From: M30B53 sp964600785
GTDB taxonomy: Bacteria; Planctomycetota; Planctomycetia; Pirellulales; UBA1268
Length of the DNA: 64,000 nt
Reading direction: 5' to 3'
Assembly (NCBI GenBank): GCA_964600785.1
Contig: CAZRKH010000091.1
Coordinates: 1 to 64,000, forward strand
Of this stretch, positions 23,832 through 32,081 are shown one piece after another. The notes under the pieces are model-generated. The model did no database searches, had not been told where the DNA came from, and was given only the letters and a program-made list of their open reading frames with translations. Made by a program: the position numbers and the translations under genes. Every line of letters begins with the position of its first letter. Position 1 is the first letter of the stretch.

Positions 23832-24890
23832 GTGGATGACTCGATGCAGCCAACGGCCACCATCTCACCCGGCAGTTCCCCCTGGCTGTCGCTGCCGGCA
23901 AGCGGTCGGCTGGCGGCGGGCCTGCTTGCCTTGGCGGTGTTCGTGGCGGTCTTCGTGCCGCTGGCGCCGCTCCCCTCGCCGCGGCTGGTCGATACCTCGC
24001 GGACGCTCGAGCCTCCGCTGGCCGGAGCGGTGGTGGAGCGGCTGGCCGGCCTGGCCGCCCGCGAGGGAGAGCAGCCGGGCGTCTGGATCGAGCGAAACTT
24101 CGGCAGCCTGGGACCCTTCTCGCGGCTGCTGGTGCGGGCCCGGGTGGCACTCTTTGGCGACCTCGCCCTCTCCGGCCTGTTGGGCCGCGACGAACTCGGC
24201 CGCGACCTGCTGGCGAGGGTCGCCTGGGGGGCGAGGGTTTCCCTGGCGGCCGCGGCGGTGGCCGCGGCGGTGACGCTGGCAATCGGTGTGCCCTTCGGAG
24301 CAATCGCCGGCTGGGCGGGCGGCTGGATCGACGAGGCGATGATGCGGGCGGTTGACGTGCTCGACTCGATTCCACTGGTGTTCCTGGTGGTCTTCCTGGT
24401 GACGGTCCTCGGCGAAGACTCCGTGCGGCTCGCGCTGGACTCCCTGGGCATCGGCCGGCTGGCGATCTTCTTTTGCGTCGTGGGGGCGGTGAGCTGGCTG
24501 TCGATGGCCCGCATCGTCCGCGGTCGGGTGCTGAGCCTGCGGGATGCCTCGTTCGTGGAAGCCGCCCGGGCCGCCGGGGCCGGGCCGCTGCGGATGCTCT
24601 TTCGGCACGTCGTGCCGAACCTCGTGGGCACGGTGGTGGTCACCCTCTCGCTGACGGTGCCGCGGGTGATGCTCTTTGAGAGTTTTCTCTCGTTTCTCGG
24701 CCTGGGCGTGCAGCCGCCGGACGTCTCCTGGGGGCTCCTGGCGAATGCCGGTTTGCGGGCCTTGGTGCCGATCCAGCCGGCCTGGTGGCTCTTTGTCTTT
24801 CCCTGTGCCGCTTTGGCGGTGACCCTCCTGGCCCTCGGATTTCTCGGCGATGCCCTCGAGGCCGCCCTCGACCCGCGTCGGCGGAGGTGA
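23832..24890 (+). CDS. Opp/Dpp-type ABC permease, OppC subunit
   Basis: Second inner-membrane permease of the transporter (352 residues from a GTG start; an ATG at 23844 is equally possible). It has the OppC features: an N-terminal helix, a long periplasmic region (about 55-110) larger than usual, GRDELGRDLLARVAWGARVSL, VDVLDSIPLVFLVVF, and the EAA loop EAARAAGAGPLRMLFRHVVPN, followed by LGLGVQPPDVSWGLL. No ATPase genes (OppD/OppF) follow; the next gene is an EF-hand lipoprotein. The transporter must borrow ATPases encoded elsewhere. Confidence 0.94.
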   Translation: MDDSMQPTATISPGSSPWLSLPASGRLAAGLLALAVFVAVFVPLAPLPSPRLVDTSRTLEPPLAGAVVERLAGLAAREGEQPGVWIERNFGSLGPFSRLLVRARVALFGDLALSGLLGRDELGRDLLARVAWGARVSLAAAAVAAAVTLAIGVPFGAIAGWAGGWIDEAMMRAVDVLDSIPLVFLVVFLVTVLGEDSVRLALDSLGIGRLAIFFCVVGAVSWLSMARIVRGRVLSLRDASFVEAARAAGAGPLRMLFRHVVPNLVGTVVVTLSLTVPRVMLFESFLSFLGLGVQPPDVSWGLLANAGLRALVPIQPAWWLFVFPCAALAVTLLALGFLGDALEAALDPRRRR

Positions 24891-25019
24891 CTGCCGGGGT
24901 CATCGGGTAGACTGCCAGCTCGACCCGCCGGCCGCAGGATGACCGCGGGCATGGGAACGAATCGGCCCTGGCCGGCTGCTGTCACGGGCCTGGCAGACCC
25001 CTCTGAGAGGAAGCGAGCG

Positions 25020-25661
25020 ATGGTGCGGATTGAGAAGCGGGGCGGCTGCTCCGGACGATGGCTTACAGCCCAGGTGATTCTGGCGGTGGCTGCCCTGGCC
25101 GGCGGCTGCTGGTCCGGCCGGCCGGCGAGGGTCGTGCCTCCGGCGATGGATCCGCAGACGGTCGTCGACGCGGTGATGCAAAAAGCCGATGCCAATGGTG
25201 ATGGCCGGATCGCCGGGGATGAGTTTGATGCGTTGCCCGCGGTCGGGTTCGCCCGCGAAGCGTTCGACAGGGACGACGACAAGGCGATCTCCCGCGAAGA
25301 ACTGCTCACCTGGCTGGAGGAGGTGAGGGAATCCCGCGTGGCGATCACCAGCTTCGCCGCGGAGATCAAGCACAAAGGGCGGCCGCTCTCGGGAGCCACG
25401 GTGCGACTGATTCCCGAGGAGGTGATGGGCGGCACCATGCAGCAGGCCGAAGGCACCACCGACGAGAACGGCATGGCGATGGTCTCGATACCCGGCGGTG
25501 AGTATCCCGGTGTCAACTGCGGCCTCTACCGGGTCGAGGTCAGCGGTACCGGCAACGACGGCAAGCCGCTCCCGGCGGTCTACAATTCCCAGTCCCGGCT
25601 GGGTGTGTCCGTGGGCGGCGGTGCGATCGAACACGGGATGATCGTCTTCGACCTCGACTGA
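25020..25661 (+). CDS. EF-hand lipoprotein with carboxypeptidase-regulatory-like domain
   Basis: Exported lipoprotein of 213 residues. The signal peptide AALAGGCWSGRP contains the lipobox LAGGC. Two EF-hand calcium loops follow, DANGDGRIAGDEF and DRDDDKAISREEL, forming a pair. The C-terminal half is a small beta-sandwich of the transthyretin/carboxypeptidase-regulatory type (GRPLSGATVRLIPEE...TTDENGMAMVSIPGGEYPG), common in planctomycetal lipoproteins. Function is unknown; calcium-dependent binding at the cell surface is inferred from the EF-hands. The start at 25020 gives a proper n-region (MVRIEKRGG); an upstream start at 24939 is unlikely. Confidence 0.75.
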   Translation: MVRIEKRGGCSGRWLTAQVILAVAALAGGCWSGRPARVVPPAMDPQTVVDAVMQKADANGDGRIAGDEFDALPAVGFAREAFDRDDDKAISREELLTWLEEVRESRVAITSFAAEIKHKGRPLSGATVRLIPEEVMGGTMQQAEGTTDENGMAMVSIPGGEYPGVNCGLYRVEVSGTGNDGKPLPAVYNSQSRLGVSVGGGAIEHGMIVFDLD

Positions 25662-25704
25662 TCTGTTTGCCCTCCCGGCTCTGACGGCTATCAGGAGTGA
25701 ACGC

Positions 25705-27555
25705 ATGCATGGCAGGTCCCAGCCCTCCACCCGCCGAGGGCGGCCGGTGATGGCAGCGGAGGGCCCGGCGGACCCGCCGCGGCCCGGCGACACGATCCGC
25801 GGGCCGCTGGCCTTCGGCCGCGAGACGCTCGAGTCGATCGTGGTGGCCTTCACGCTGGCCCTCCTGTTTCGCTCGTTCGAGGCGGAGGCCTTCGTGATCC
25901 CCACCGGCTCGATGGCCCCCACACTCATGGGCCGCCACAAGGATCTGGCCTGTGAAGCCTGCGGCTTTGAGGTGCAGGTCGGGGCCAGCCGCGAGGAGGA
26001 CGACCAGTCGCAGTCGTGGCGGATGGAGCTTGGCCGGCTGGAGCGTGCCGCCGAGGGGCTCGAGCGTGCCGCCGATGACGACTCGCGGCCGCTTGACGTC
26101 CGCAGGCAGGCCCGCGAGAAGCTCGACGAGCTGCGGGCTCCGGGCGGCCCGCTCGACCGGCTCCGCACGCGGCTGGAGAAGAAGATGGTGCCGGTGGCCC
26201 GCTGCCCCAACTGCGGCTTCGAGACCCGCCTGCTGGAGCAGGACGGCGACGAGCTTGTCTACGACCCGCGGTTTCCCTCGTTCAGCGGCGACCGCATCCT
26301 CGTCAGCAAGATGGCCTACGACTTCGCCGAGCCCGAGCGGTTTGACGTGATCGTCTTCAAGTATCCCGAGGATGCGAAGATCAACTACATCAAACGGCTC
26401 GTGGGGCTGCCCGGCGAGACGATCTCGATCATCGACGGTGATCTGTGGGTCAGCCGTGAAGGCGATCCCGAGCGGATCGTCCGCAAGCCGCCCGAAAAGC
26501 TCCTGGCGATGCTGCAGGTTGTCCACGACTCCCGCCACCAGCCCCGGCAGCTCCGCGAGTCCGGCTGGCCGTCGCGGTGGACCGACTGGGCCGGTCCGGC
26601 CACCTGGCGGGTCCTCGGGAACGGATCTTTCGAGGTCGACTGCCGGCCCGGTGAGACCGCCACGCTTCGCTATCGACACCTCGTTGCCGACGAGGCTGTC
26701 TGGCGGAGGGTGGCCGACGGTGGCCGCATCGAGCAGGCTCCCGAGCCGCGGCTGATCGACGACTTCCAGCCCTACAACGCGATCCGCACGCGAAGCCACT
26801 GGGTGGGTGATCTGGCGGTGGAGTGTGAGCTCGAGGTCTCGGCGATCAGCGACAAGGCGGCCGCGGCTGTGCAGCTCGACCTGGTGGAGGGCGGGCTTCG
26901 GTATGCCTGTCGGATCGACCTGGCCAGCGGCGAGGCGACCCTCTCGATTCCGCGACAGCCGGGGGACCCCAATCCCGACGAGGGCCCTCCACGCGGCCGC
27001 ACCGGCGTGCGGGGCAGCGGCCGTTGGCGGCTGCTTTTGGCCAACGTCGACGACCAGATCTCGCTGTTTGTCGACGGCAGTCCGGTCGCCTTCGATCGCT
27101 CCCGCGATTTCCAGCGGCAGGAGGATCCGGTCGAGCCCGAAACCTCGCCGCGGGAGCCGGGCGACGAAAGCCCCGGCGATCTCGCGCCGGCCGGTGTCAC
27201 CGTTGCGGGGGCCGAGGCGACCATCCACCGGCTGCGGATGCTTCGTGACATCTTTTACATCGGCGCCTACGACCTGGGACGTCGGCCGGGCGAGCTTCTG
27301 GAGGACTCGCGGATCGACTACGACCTGGGGCCGGGTGAGTTCCTCGTGCTCGGCGACAACTCCGCGGCGAGCAAGGACAGCCGGCTCTGGGCGGAGGGCC
27401 ATCATGTCGACCGTCATCTGCTTGTCGGCAGGGCCCTGCTGATCTTCTGGCCGCATCCCTGGCCGGCCTCCTGGGGCGTGACGGTGCCCATGGGCGGCTG
27501 GGAGTTGCGATTGCCTTTCTGGCCCAACTTCGCGAGGATGCGGCCGATCCGGTAA
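25705..27555 (+). CDS. lepB: Signal peptidase I with zinc-ribbon-like and LamG-like insertions
   Basis: Type I signal peptidase, which cleaves exported pre-proteins at the outer face of the inner membrane. One membrane segment (about 43-57) is followed by the catalytic serine motif VIPTGSMAPTL (Ser69), the general-base region INYIKRLVGLPGE (Lys230) and the conserved LVLGDNSAASKDSR (550-563). At 616 residues it is about twice normal. Between Ser69 and Lys230 lie CEACGFEV (Cys83/86) and CPNCGFET (Cys167/170), probably a zinc ribbon, separated by a charged helix. Between GDLWVSREG (about 250) and the GDNS box is an insert of about 290 residues resembling a LamG/concanavalin-type sandwich. All catalytic residues are present, so activity is likely. 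Confidence 0.92.
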   Translation: MHGRSQPSTRRGRPVMAAEGPADPPRPGDTIRGPLAFGRETLESIVVAFTLALLFRSFEAEAFVIPTGSMAPTLMGRHKDLACEACGFEVQVGASREEDDQSQSWRMELGRLERAAEGLERAADDDSRPLDVRRQAREKLDELRAPGGPLDRLRTRLEKKMVPVARCPNCGFETRLLEQDGDELVYDPRFPSFSGDRILVSKMAYDFAEPERFDVIVFKYPEDAKINYIKRLVGLPGETISIIDGDLWVSREGDPERIVRKPPEKLLAMLQVVHDSRHQPRQLRESGWPSRWTDWAGPATWRVLGNGSFEVDCRPGETATLRYRHLVADEAVWRRVADGGRIEQAPEPRLIDDFQPYNAIRTRSHWVGDLAVECELEVSAISDKAAAAVQLDLVEGGLRYACRIDLASGEATLSIPRQPGDPNPDEGPPRGRTGVRGSGRWRLLLANVDDQISLFVDGSPVAFDRSRDFQRQEDPVEPETSPREPGDESPGDLAPAGVTVAGAEATIHRLRMLRDIFYIGAYDLGRRPGELLEDSRIDYDLGPGEFLVLGDNSAASKDSRLWAEGHHVDRHLLVGRALLIFWPHPWPASWGVTVPMGGWELRLPFWPNFARMRPIR

Positions 27556-27631
27556 GTCAGGCCACACGGCCTGCGGGCGAGGCAGGGCAGCTGACTGCGG
27601 GGCCCGCAAGAGCCACCAGGGAAGGTGCAGG

Positions 27632-28378
27632 ATGTCGCTGTTGTGCGTGGAGGGCCTGGTCAAGATCTACGGCCGCCGGAGGGTGGTCGACGGGGTCGAT
27701 TTCCACGTCGATCCCGGTGAGATCGTGGGCCTGCTGGGTCCCAACGGGGCGGGCAAGACGACCAGTTTCCGCATGACCTGCGGGATGGTGATCCCCGATG
27801 CCGGCCGGGTGCTGCTCGACGACAAGGAGATCACCGATTGGCCGATGCATCGCCGGGCCCGGGACGGCGGCATGGGCTACCTGGCCCAGGAACAGAGCGT
27901 GTTCCGCAAGCTCACCGTCGAGCAGAATCTGCTGGCGATCATGGAACTCGTCGGCATGGACCGCCGCGAACGTCGCCGGCGGTGCGAGGAACTCCTCGAG
28001 CAGTTCGACATCACCAAGATCCGTCGCTCGATGGCCCAGACCTGCTCCGGCGGTGAGAAGCGACGGCTCGAGATCGCCCGCTGCCTGGTCACGGAGCCGC
28101 GAATCATCCTGCTCGACGAGCCGTTCACCGGCATCGATCCGGTCACGATCCACTCAATCCAGAAGATCATCAAGGGCCTACGGGACGACGGGATCTCGAT
28201 CCTGATCACCGATCACCGCGAGCGGGAGACGCTGGCGATCACCGACAGAAGCTACGTGATTCGTGCCGGATCGGTGCTCTGCCACGGCACGGCCGACGAA
28301 GTGCTCAACAACCCCGACGCCAAGAAGTATTACTTCGGCGAGAGCCCCGGCGGCAGCCCCGCCGAAGAGGCTGCCTAG
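27632..28378 (+). CDS. lptB: LPS-export ABC transporter ATPase LptB
   Basis: Cytoplasmic ATPase (248 residues) that drives transport of lipopolysaccharide by the LptBFGC complex. Walker A is GPNGAGKTT (36-44), the Q-loop region YLAQEQSVFRKLTVEQNLLAI is the LptB-specific version, the ABC signature is CSGGEKRRLEIARCL, Walker B is IILLDEPFTGIDP and the H-loop is LITDHRERETLAITDRSYVI. The DHR/ET-L pattern separates it from amino-acid transporter ATPases. No lptA, lptC, lptF or lptG is in the window. It starts about 76 bp after signal peptidase I and ends directly against repeat copy C. Confidence 0.93.
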   Translation: MSLLCVEGLVKIYGRRRVVDGVDFHVDPGEIVGLLGPNGAGKTTSFRMTCGMVIPDAGRVLLDDKEITDWPMHRRARDGGMGYLAQEQSVFRKLTVEQNLLAIMELVGMDRRERRRRCEELLEQFDITKIRRSMAQTCSGGEKRRLEIARCLVTEPRIILLDEPFTGIDPVTIHSIQKIIKGLRDDGISILITDHRERETLAITDRSYVIRAGSVLCHGTADEVLNNPDAKKYYFGESPGGSPAEEAA

Positions 28379-28531
28379 CAGACCGTGGAACACGGGAACA
28401 CGTCTGCCGCCGCAGGATGCGGCGACAAGCGACCCCCAAAAACCTCGGCTTTTCGGGGAGTCGCTCAGGTGGGCTTTGTTCGCCCGCGTCCGCGGGCAGG
28501 GGGGGCCATGGGCCATGGAAGGCTTTTTCCA
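28378..28531 (+). repeat. Dispersed structured repeat, copy C
   Basis: A full copy beginning at the last base of the lptB stop codon: gcagaccgtggaacacgggaacacgtctgc with a duplicated ggaacacg, cgccgcaggatgcggcg (perfect 7-bp stem), ccccaaaaacctcggcttttcgggg (hairpin), then gggctttgttcgcccgcgtccgcggg and ccatggaaggctttttcca. It fills most of the convergent gap between lptB and the ClC gene and could act as a two-way terminator. Confidence 0.85.
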
Positions 28532-28561
28532 GGTGCAGGATCTGCTTGCGGCGCAACCAGC

Positions 28562-30427
28562 CTACCGGGTGGGAGTTCCCCGAGAGGCGGCACGCTGCTT
28601 CTCGTGGTCGAGGCGGCGGCGGTTGTAGGCTGCGATCACCTCCTTGCGGCGGAGCACGCCAAGCAGTTTGCCCCGGTCATCCGGATCGACCACCGGCAGT
28701 TCATCGACGTTGAGGGAGGTGAACTTGCCGAGGGCCGTGTTGAGGTCATCGCCCGGGCGGACGGTGACCACCCGGCTCTTCATCACGTCACGGGCGTTGG
28801 CGATCTTCCAGATTGTGTCGTTGTAGAGGTAGCCGCGGACATCCTCCGAGGAGAAGATTCCGATCATCTTTCCGCCCGCGTCGACGACCGGGAAATACCG
28901 CTGGGTCGATTCGGCCAGAGCGTGCACGATGCCCTCGAGGGTGGTGCCCTCGTGGACCAGCTTCAGCGGCCGATCCTTGCGGTAGACATCCTCCACGTGG
29001 ATTCCCTCGAGCACGTCGACGAAGAAGTCGCCCCGGTGGGCCGGAGAGTCGAGCCGGGTCGGCACCTGCTTGATGTAAAGCGTTCGCCGCCGACCGAGCA
29101 GGAAGGTCAGCGTGGAGACCCAGAGCGTCGGCAGCAGGAGCCCGTAGCCGCCGGTCATCTCGCTGACCATCAGGACCGTCGAGAGCGGGGCCCGGGCACA
29201 GCCGGAGAAGAAGCCGGCCATGCCCACGATCGCGAAGGCCTGCGGCTGCCGCACAAGCTCGGGCCACCAGTGGTGGAACGTCTGGTCCACCGCCGATCCG
29301 AGGCAGCCGCCGATCACCATCGACGGGCCGAAGACGCCGCCGGATCCACCGGAGCTGATTGTCAGCGAGGTGGTCAGAATCTTGACCATCGCCACGGCCA
29401 CCAGCAGCGGCACGGCCACGTCGACCGAAGTGCCGAGGGTCTTTTGGAGCATGCCGTAGCCGCTGCCGAGCACGGCCAGGGCGTCGGTCTGCCGCCCGAA
29501 GCCGTGATACATGCCCAGGCCCACCAGGCCGGCCAGGGCCGCCCCGATCATCGGCCGCAGATGGGGCACCACCGGCAGCCGCTTGAAGAGATCGTGCATG
29601 CCGTAGAAGGTGCGGATGTAGAGCATGCCGGCGAGCACCAGCACGATCGCCATCGCGCCGTAGGGGAGCAGTTCCAGCGGTGAGCCGACCTCGTAGGCCA
29701 CGTGGCGGCCGAAGAGCGGCGTGAAACGCAATGAGGGGGGCAGCCAGAGGCAGAACACCGAGTAGGCGATTGCCGAGGCCATCGCCGCGGGCACGATCGC
29801 ATCGCTCTCGAGATCGGCATCGCGGTAGAGAATCTCACCGGCAAACACGGCCCCCGCCAGCGGCGCCCGGAAGATCGCGCCGACCCCGGCGCCCATGCCC
29901 GCGGCGAGCATGATCCGCCGGTCGCGGGCCGGCAGTCGCAGCAGTCCGCCGAGAAAGGATCCAAAGCCGGCACCGATCTGCGCGATCGGGCCCTCGCGGC
30001 CGGCTGAGCCGCCCGTGCCGAGGGTGATCGCCGAGGCGAGCGTTTTGACCAGCGGGATTCGGCCGCGGATCTCGCCGCGACGGTTGTGGAAGGCGTCGAT
30101 CGCCGCGTCGGTGCCGTGCCCCTCCGCCTCCGGGGCGAGCGTGTAGACCAGCAGTCCGGAAGCGAGCCTGCCGGCGGCGATCACCCCCACCAGCACCCAG
30201 GGCCGCAGATCACCTTCGACCGGCTCAAAGATCGCCCCCTCCGCGGCCGCCTCGGCCGGTTCGAAGTGGGCGAGCCGGGCGAGGGAAAGGTGCTGCACCA
30301 CCTGGCCCATGAGATGGAAGCCGATTCCGCCAACCCCCGCCACGAGGCCGATCACGGCGGAGAGCACAAACCACTTTCCGGTGGAGCGAAGTTCAAACTC
30401 TCGAATCGCGGATAGAAAGTAGTTCAC
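28562..30427 (-). CDS. ClC-family chloride channel/transporter with C-terminal CBS pair
   Basis: Inner-membrane anion channel or H+/Cl- antiporter of 621 residues. About ten to twelve membrane helices occupy residues 15-445. The family motifs are GSAGREGPIAQIGAGFGS (GREGP loop) and SGGSGGVFGPSMVIGG (GxFxP filter). The E of GREGP is the gating Glu. A tandem CBS domain pair (about 475-605) includes FFVDVLEGIHVEDVY, RYFPVVDAGGKMIGIFSSEDVRGYLY and LPVVDPDDRGKLLGVLRRKEVIAAY; CBS pairs usually bind adenosine nucleotides and regulate the channel. It converges on lptB. Confidence 0.95.
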   Translation of the reverse strand: MNYFLSAIREFELRSTGKWFVLSAVIGLVAGVGGIGFHLMGQVVQHLSLARLAHFEPAEAAAEGAIFEPVEGDLRPWVLVGVIAAGRLASGLLVYTLAPEAEGHGTDAAIDAFHNRRGEIRGRIPLVKTLASAITLGTGGSAGREGPIAQIGAGFGSFLGGLLRLPARDRRIMLAAGMGAGVGAIFRAPLAGAVFAGEILYRDADLESDAIVPAAMASAIAYSVFCLWLPPSLRFTPLFGRHVAYEVGSPLELLPYGAMAIVLVLAGMLYIRTFYGMHDLFKRLPVVPHLRPMIGAALAGLVGLGMYHGFGRQTDALAVLGSGYGMLQKTLGTSVDVAVPLLVAVAMVKILTTSLTISSGGSGGVFGPSMVIGGCLGSAVDQTFHHWWPELVRQPQAFAIVGMAGFFSGCARAPLSTVLMVSEMTGGYGLLLPTLWVSTLTFLLGRRRTLYIKQVPTRLDSPAHRGDFFVDVLEGIHVEDVYRKDRPLKLVHEGTTLEGIVHALAESTQRYFPVVDAGGKMIGIFSSEDVRGYLYNDTIWKIANARDVMKSRVVTVRPGDDLNTALGKFTSLNVDELPVVDPDDRGKLLGVLRRKEVIAAYNRRRLDHEKQRAASRGTPTR

Positions 30428-30496
30428 CGAAGAGGGCTGCGGGGGGCAGGGCTGCGGGATCGAATGCTCCCACTATAGCAACCGTCCCGGGCCGAC

Positions 30497-31321
30497 TCAG
30501 GCGGGGATGCCTGTGGCCGCGGCCATCCCGTCGACCCGCACCGCCGGCAGGGGCAGCGGGTCGCCGTGGCGGGTGTCGGAATCGGCATCGATAAAGCTGT
30601 CCATGCCGACCAGTTCGATCCGTCCGTCATCGTGTTCCACCAGTGCCGAGCAGTGTTCCACCCAGTCGCCGCAGTTGTAGTAGGCGACCCCGTCGATCTC
30701 GCGGACGGCCGGCACGTGGATGTGCCCGCAGACCACGCCGCTGCAGTCCTGCTGCAGGGTGTATTTGGCCACGAAGTGCTCGAAATCGTTGATGAAGTTG
30801 ACCGCCCGCTTGACCCGCTTTTTGAGCATCGAACTGAACGACCAGTAGGGATAACCTGCCCAACGACGGACCATGTTCATCCATGAATTGAGGTGCAGGG
30901 CGGCCGTGTAGGCCCGGTCACCGAGATGGTAGACCCAGGCCGCGTGCTTGGTGAGGTGGTCGAAGCAGTCGCCGTGGATCACCAGCAGTTTGCGGCCGTC
31001 GGCGGTGTTGTGAATGAACTGGTCGGCCAGTTCCATGTGCCCGAAGGTATGCGGTGAGAAGCCACGGAGAAATTCGTCGTGGTTGCCGGTGGCGTAGAAA
31101 ACCTTGGTGCCTCGCTTGAGCATCCCCAAGATTCGTCGGATCACGAAACTCGCCGTGTCGTTCCAGACGAAGTTCCGCTTCAGCTTCCAGCCGTCGATGA
31201 TGTCGCCGACGAGGTAGAGGCGATCCGGCTCGACCCGGCCGAGAAACTCAAAAAGTTCCTCGGTCCGCGAGAAGCCGCAGCCGAGATGGACATCCGAGAT
31301 GAAGAGCGTACGGACTCTCAT
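30497..31321 (-). CDS. LpxH-like metallophosphoesterase
   Basis: Calcineurin-type phosphoesterase of 274 residues, close to UDP-2,3-diacylglucosamine hydrolase family proteins. Metal-binding motifs: LFISDVHLG (D-x-H), LYLVGDIIDGW (GD), YATGNHDE (GNHD), VIHGDCFD and GHIHVPAVREIDGVAYYNCGDW (GH-x-H). The spacing and the WNDTASF segment fit the LpxH/YbbF group, which removes UMP from UDP-diacylglucosamine in lipid A synthesis, but closely related planctomycetal proteins have not all been tested. An in-frame C-terminal tail follows the second GD-W. Its presence near lptB is compatible with an LPS-producing envelope. Confidence 0.87.
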   Translation of the reverse strand: MRVRTLFISDVHLGCGFSRTEELFEFLGRVEPDRLYLVGDIIDGWKLKRNFVWNDTASFVIRRILGMLKRGTKVFYATGNHDEFLRGFSPHTFGHMELADQFIHNTADGRKLLVIHGDCFDHLTKHAAWVYHLGDRAYTAALHLNSWMNMVRRWAGYPYWSFSSMLKKRVKRAVNFINDFEHFVAKYTLQQDCSGVVCGHIHVPAVREIDGVAYYNCGDWVEHCSALVEHDDGRIELVGMDSFIDADSDTRHGDPLPLPAVRVDGMAAATGIPA

Positions 31322-31469
31322 GGCTTCCGCCTCCGTGCGGTCCCCGGGGTCGAGATTCCCTTGTCACGTGTTGCTAAAACCAGAACATCTCGAGAGTACC
31401 TTCCACGCAACGGCAGGACAGCGCGGGATTGGTGTGAGAATTCGATGAGCAGCCGGCCTCGAGGACGGC

Positions 31470-31766
31470 TCAGCCCTCGTCGGCCGCGGATTTTCCGCTC
31501 GAGGGGGCCATCGAGAGGCTCTTGAGGGTCACCACCGCTCCGACCGACATCAGCGCCAGGCCGAGCCAGCGTGGTGGCTGGACGACCTTGCGGCTGGCAA
31601 CGGTCGGCCAGGGGCCCGGCCGGGTCGCCCCGCCTTCACCCATCTGCGCCGCGATGAAGCGGCTGGACCGTTCCGAGAGCGTGAAGGACTGCACCAGACG
31701 GAACTGGATGCCCAAAAAGAACAGCAGCAGCCCGACGAGCAGGAAGTGATTCCGCTTGAGCTGCAT
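31470..31766 (-). CDS. Small two-helix membrane protein, unknown
   Basis: A 98-residue protein with an N-terminal membrane helix (NHFLLVGLLLFFLGIQFRLV, about 6-25) and a second near the C-terminus (WLGLALMSVGAVVTLKSL, about 67-84), separated by a polar linker with SERSSRFIAAQM. It resembles small planctomycetal inner-membrane proteins of unknown role; I recognise no family. It is divergent from the BBP7 gene over about 315 bp. Confidence 0.6.
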   Translation of the reverse strand: MQLKRNHFLLVGLLLFFLGIQFRLVQSFTLSERSSRFIAAQMGEGGATRPGPWPTVASRKVVQPPRWLGLALMSVGAVVTLKSLSMAPSSGKSAADEG

Positions 31767-32081
31767 CCTGATCCTCGTACAAATTCCTGACCGCAGATAT
31801 CCCTCGGGAAAATCGTCCTCCCGGGGCCGGGCCGTCCAACGCCCGACGGACGCGACGGTTTTTCCGCAGGCAACGGCCAGGCGGGCAGGATCGCCCGCTC
31901 TCCTCGGCCGCCGAAGAAGGCGAGAACGTGGGAGCCTGGCAAACTGGGCAGGCTGCACGTGACGGTTCCGGAAATTTCTGGGGTAACGGTTGTTCCGGTG
32001 CCGATGATTCCGCCGTCGCCCTGTGGTGTCAGCCAAGGGCGGAAGGACCGTTCCTCGTTGCCAGCCCGAGCCGTAGCCTCG
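31767..32081. other. Divergent intergenic region between the small membrane protein and the BBP7 gene
   Basis: About 315 bp with no supportable gene. It should contain the promoters of both genes. A stretch near 31780-31830 (cctgaccgcagatatccctcgggaaaatcgtcc) is less GC-rich than its surroundings, as is gttccggaaatttctggggtaacgg (31963-31987), but I could not assign -35/-10 boxes with confidence. Confidence 0.35.

Noticed and set aside
25020..25661. EF-hand lipoprotein as part of the Opp transporter
   Set aside because: It has no transport motif and is about 130 bp downstream; only the same strand links them.
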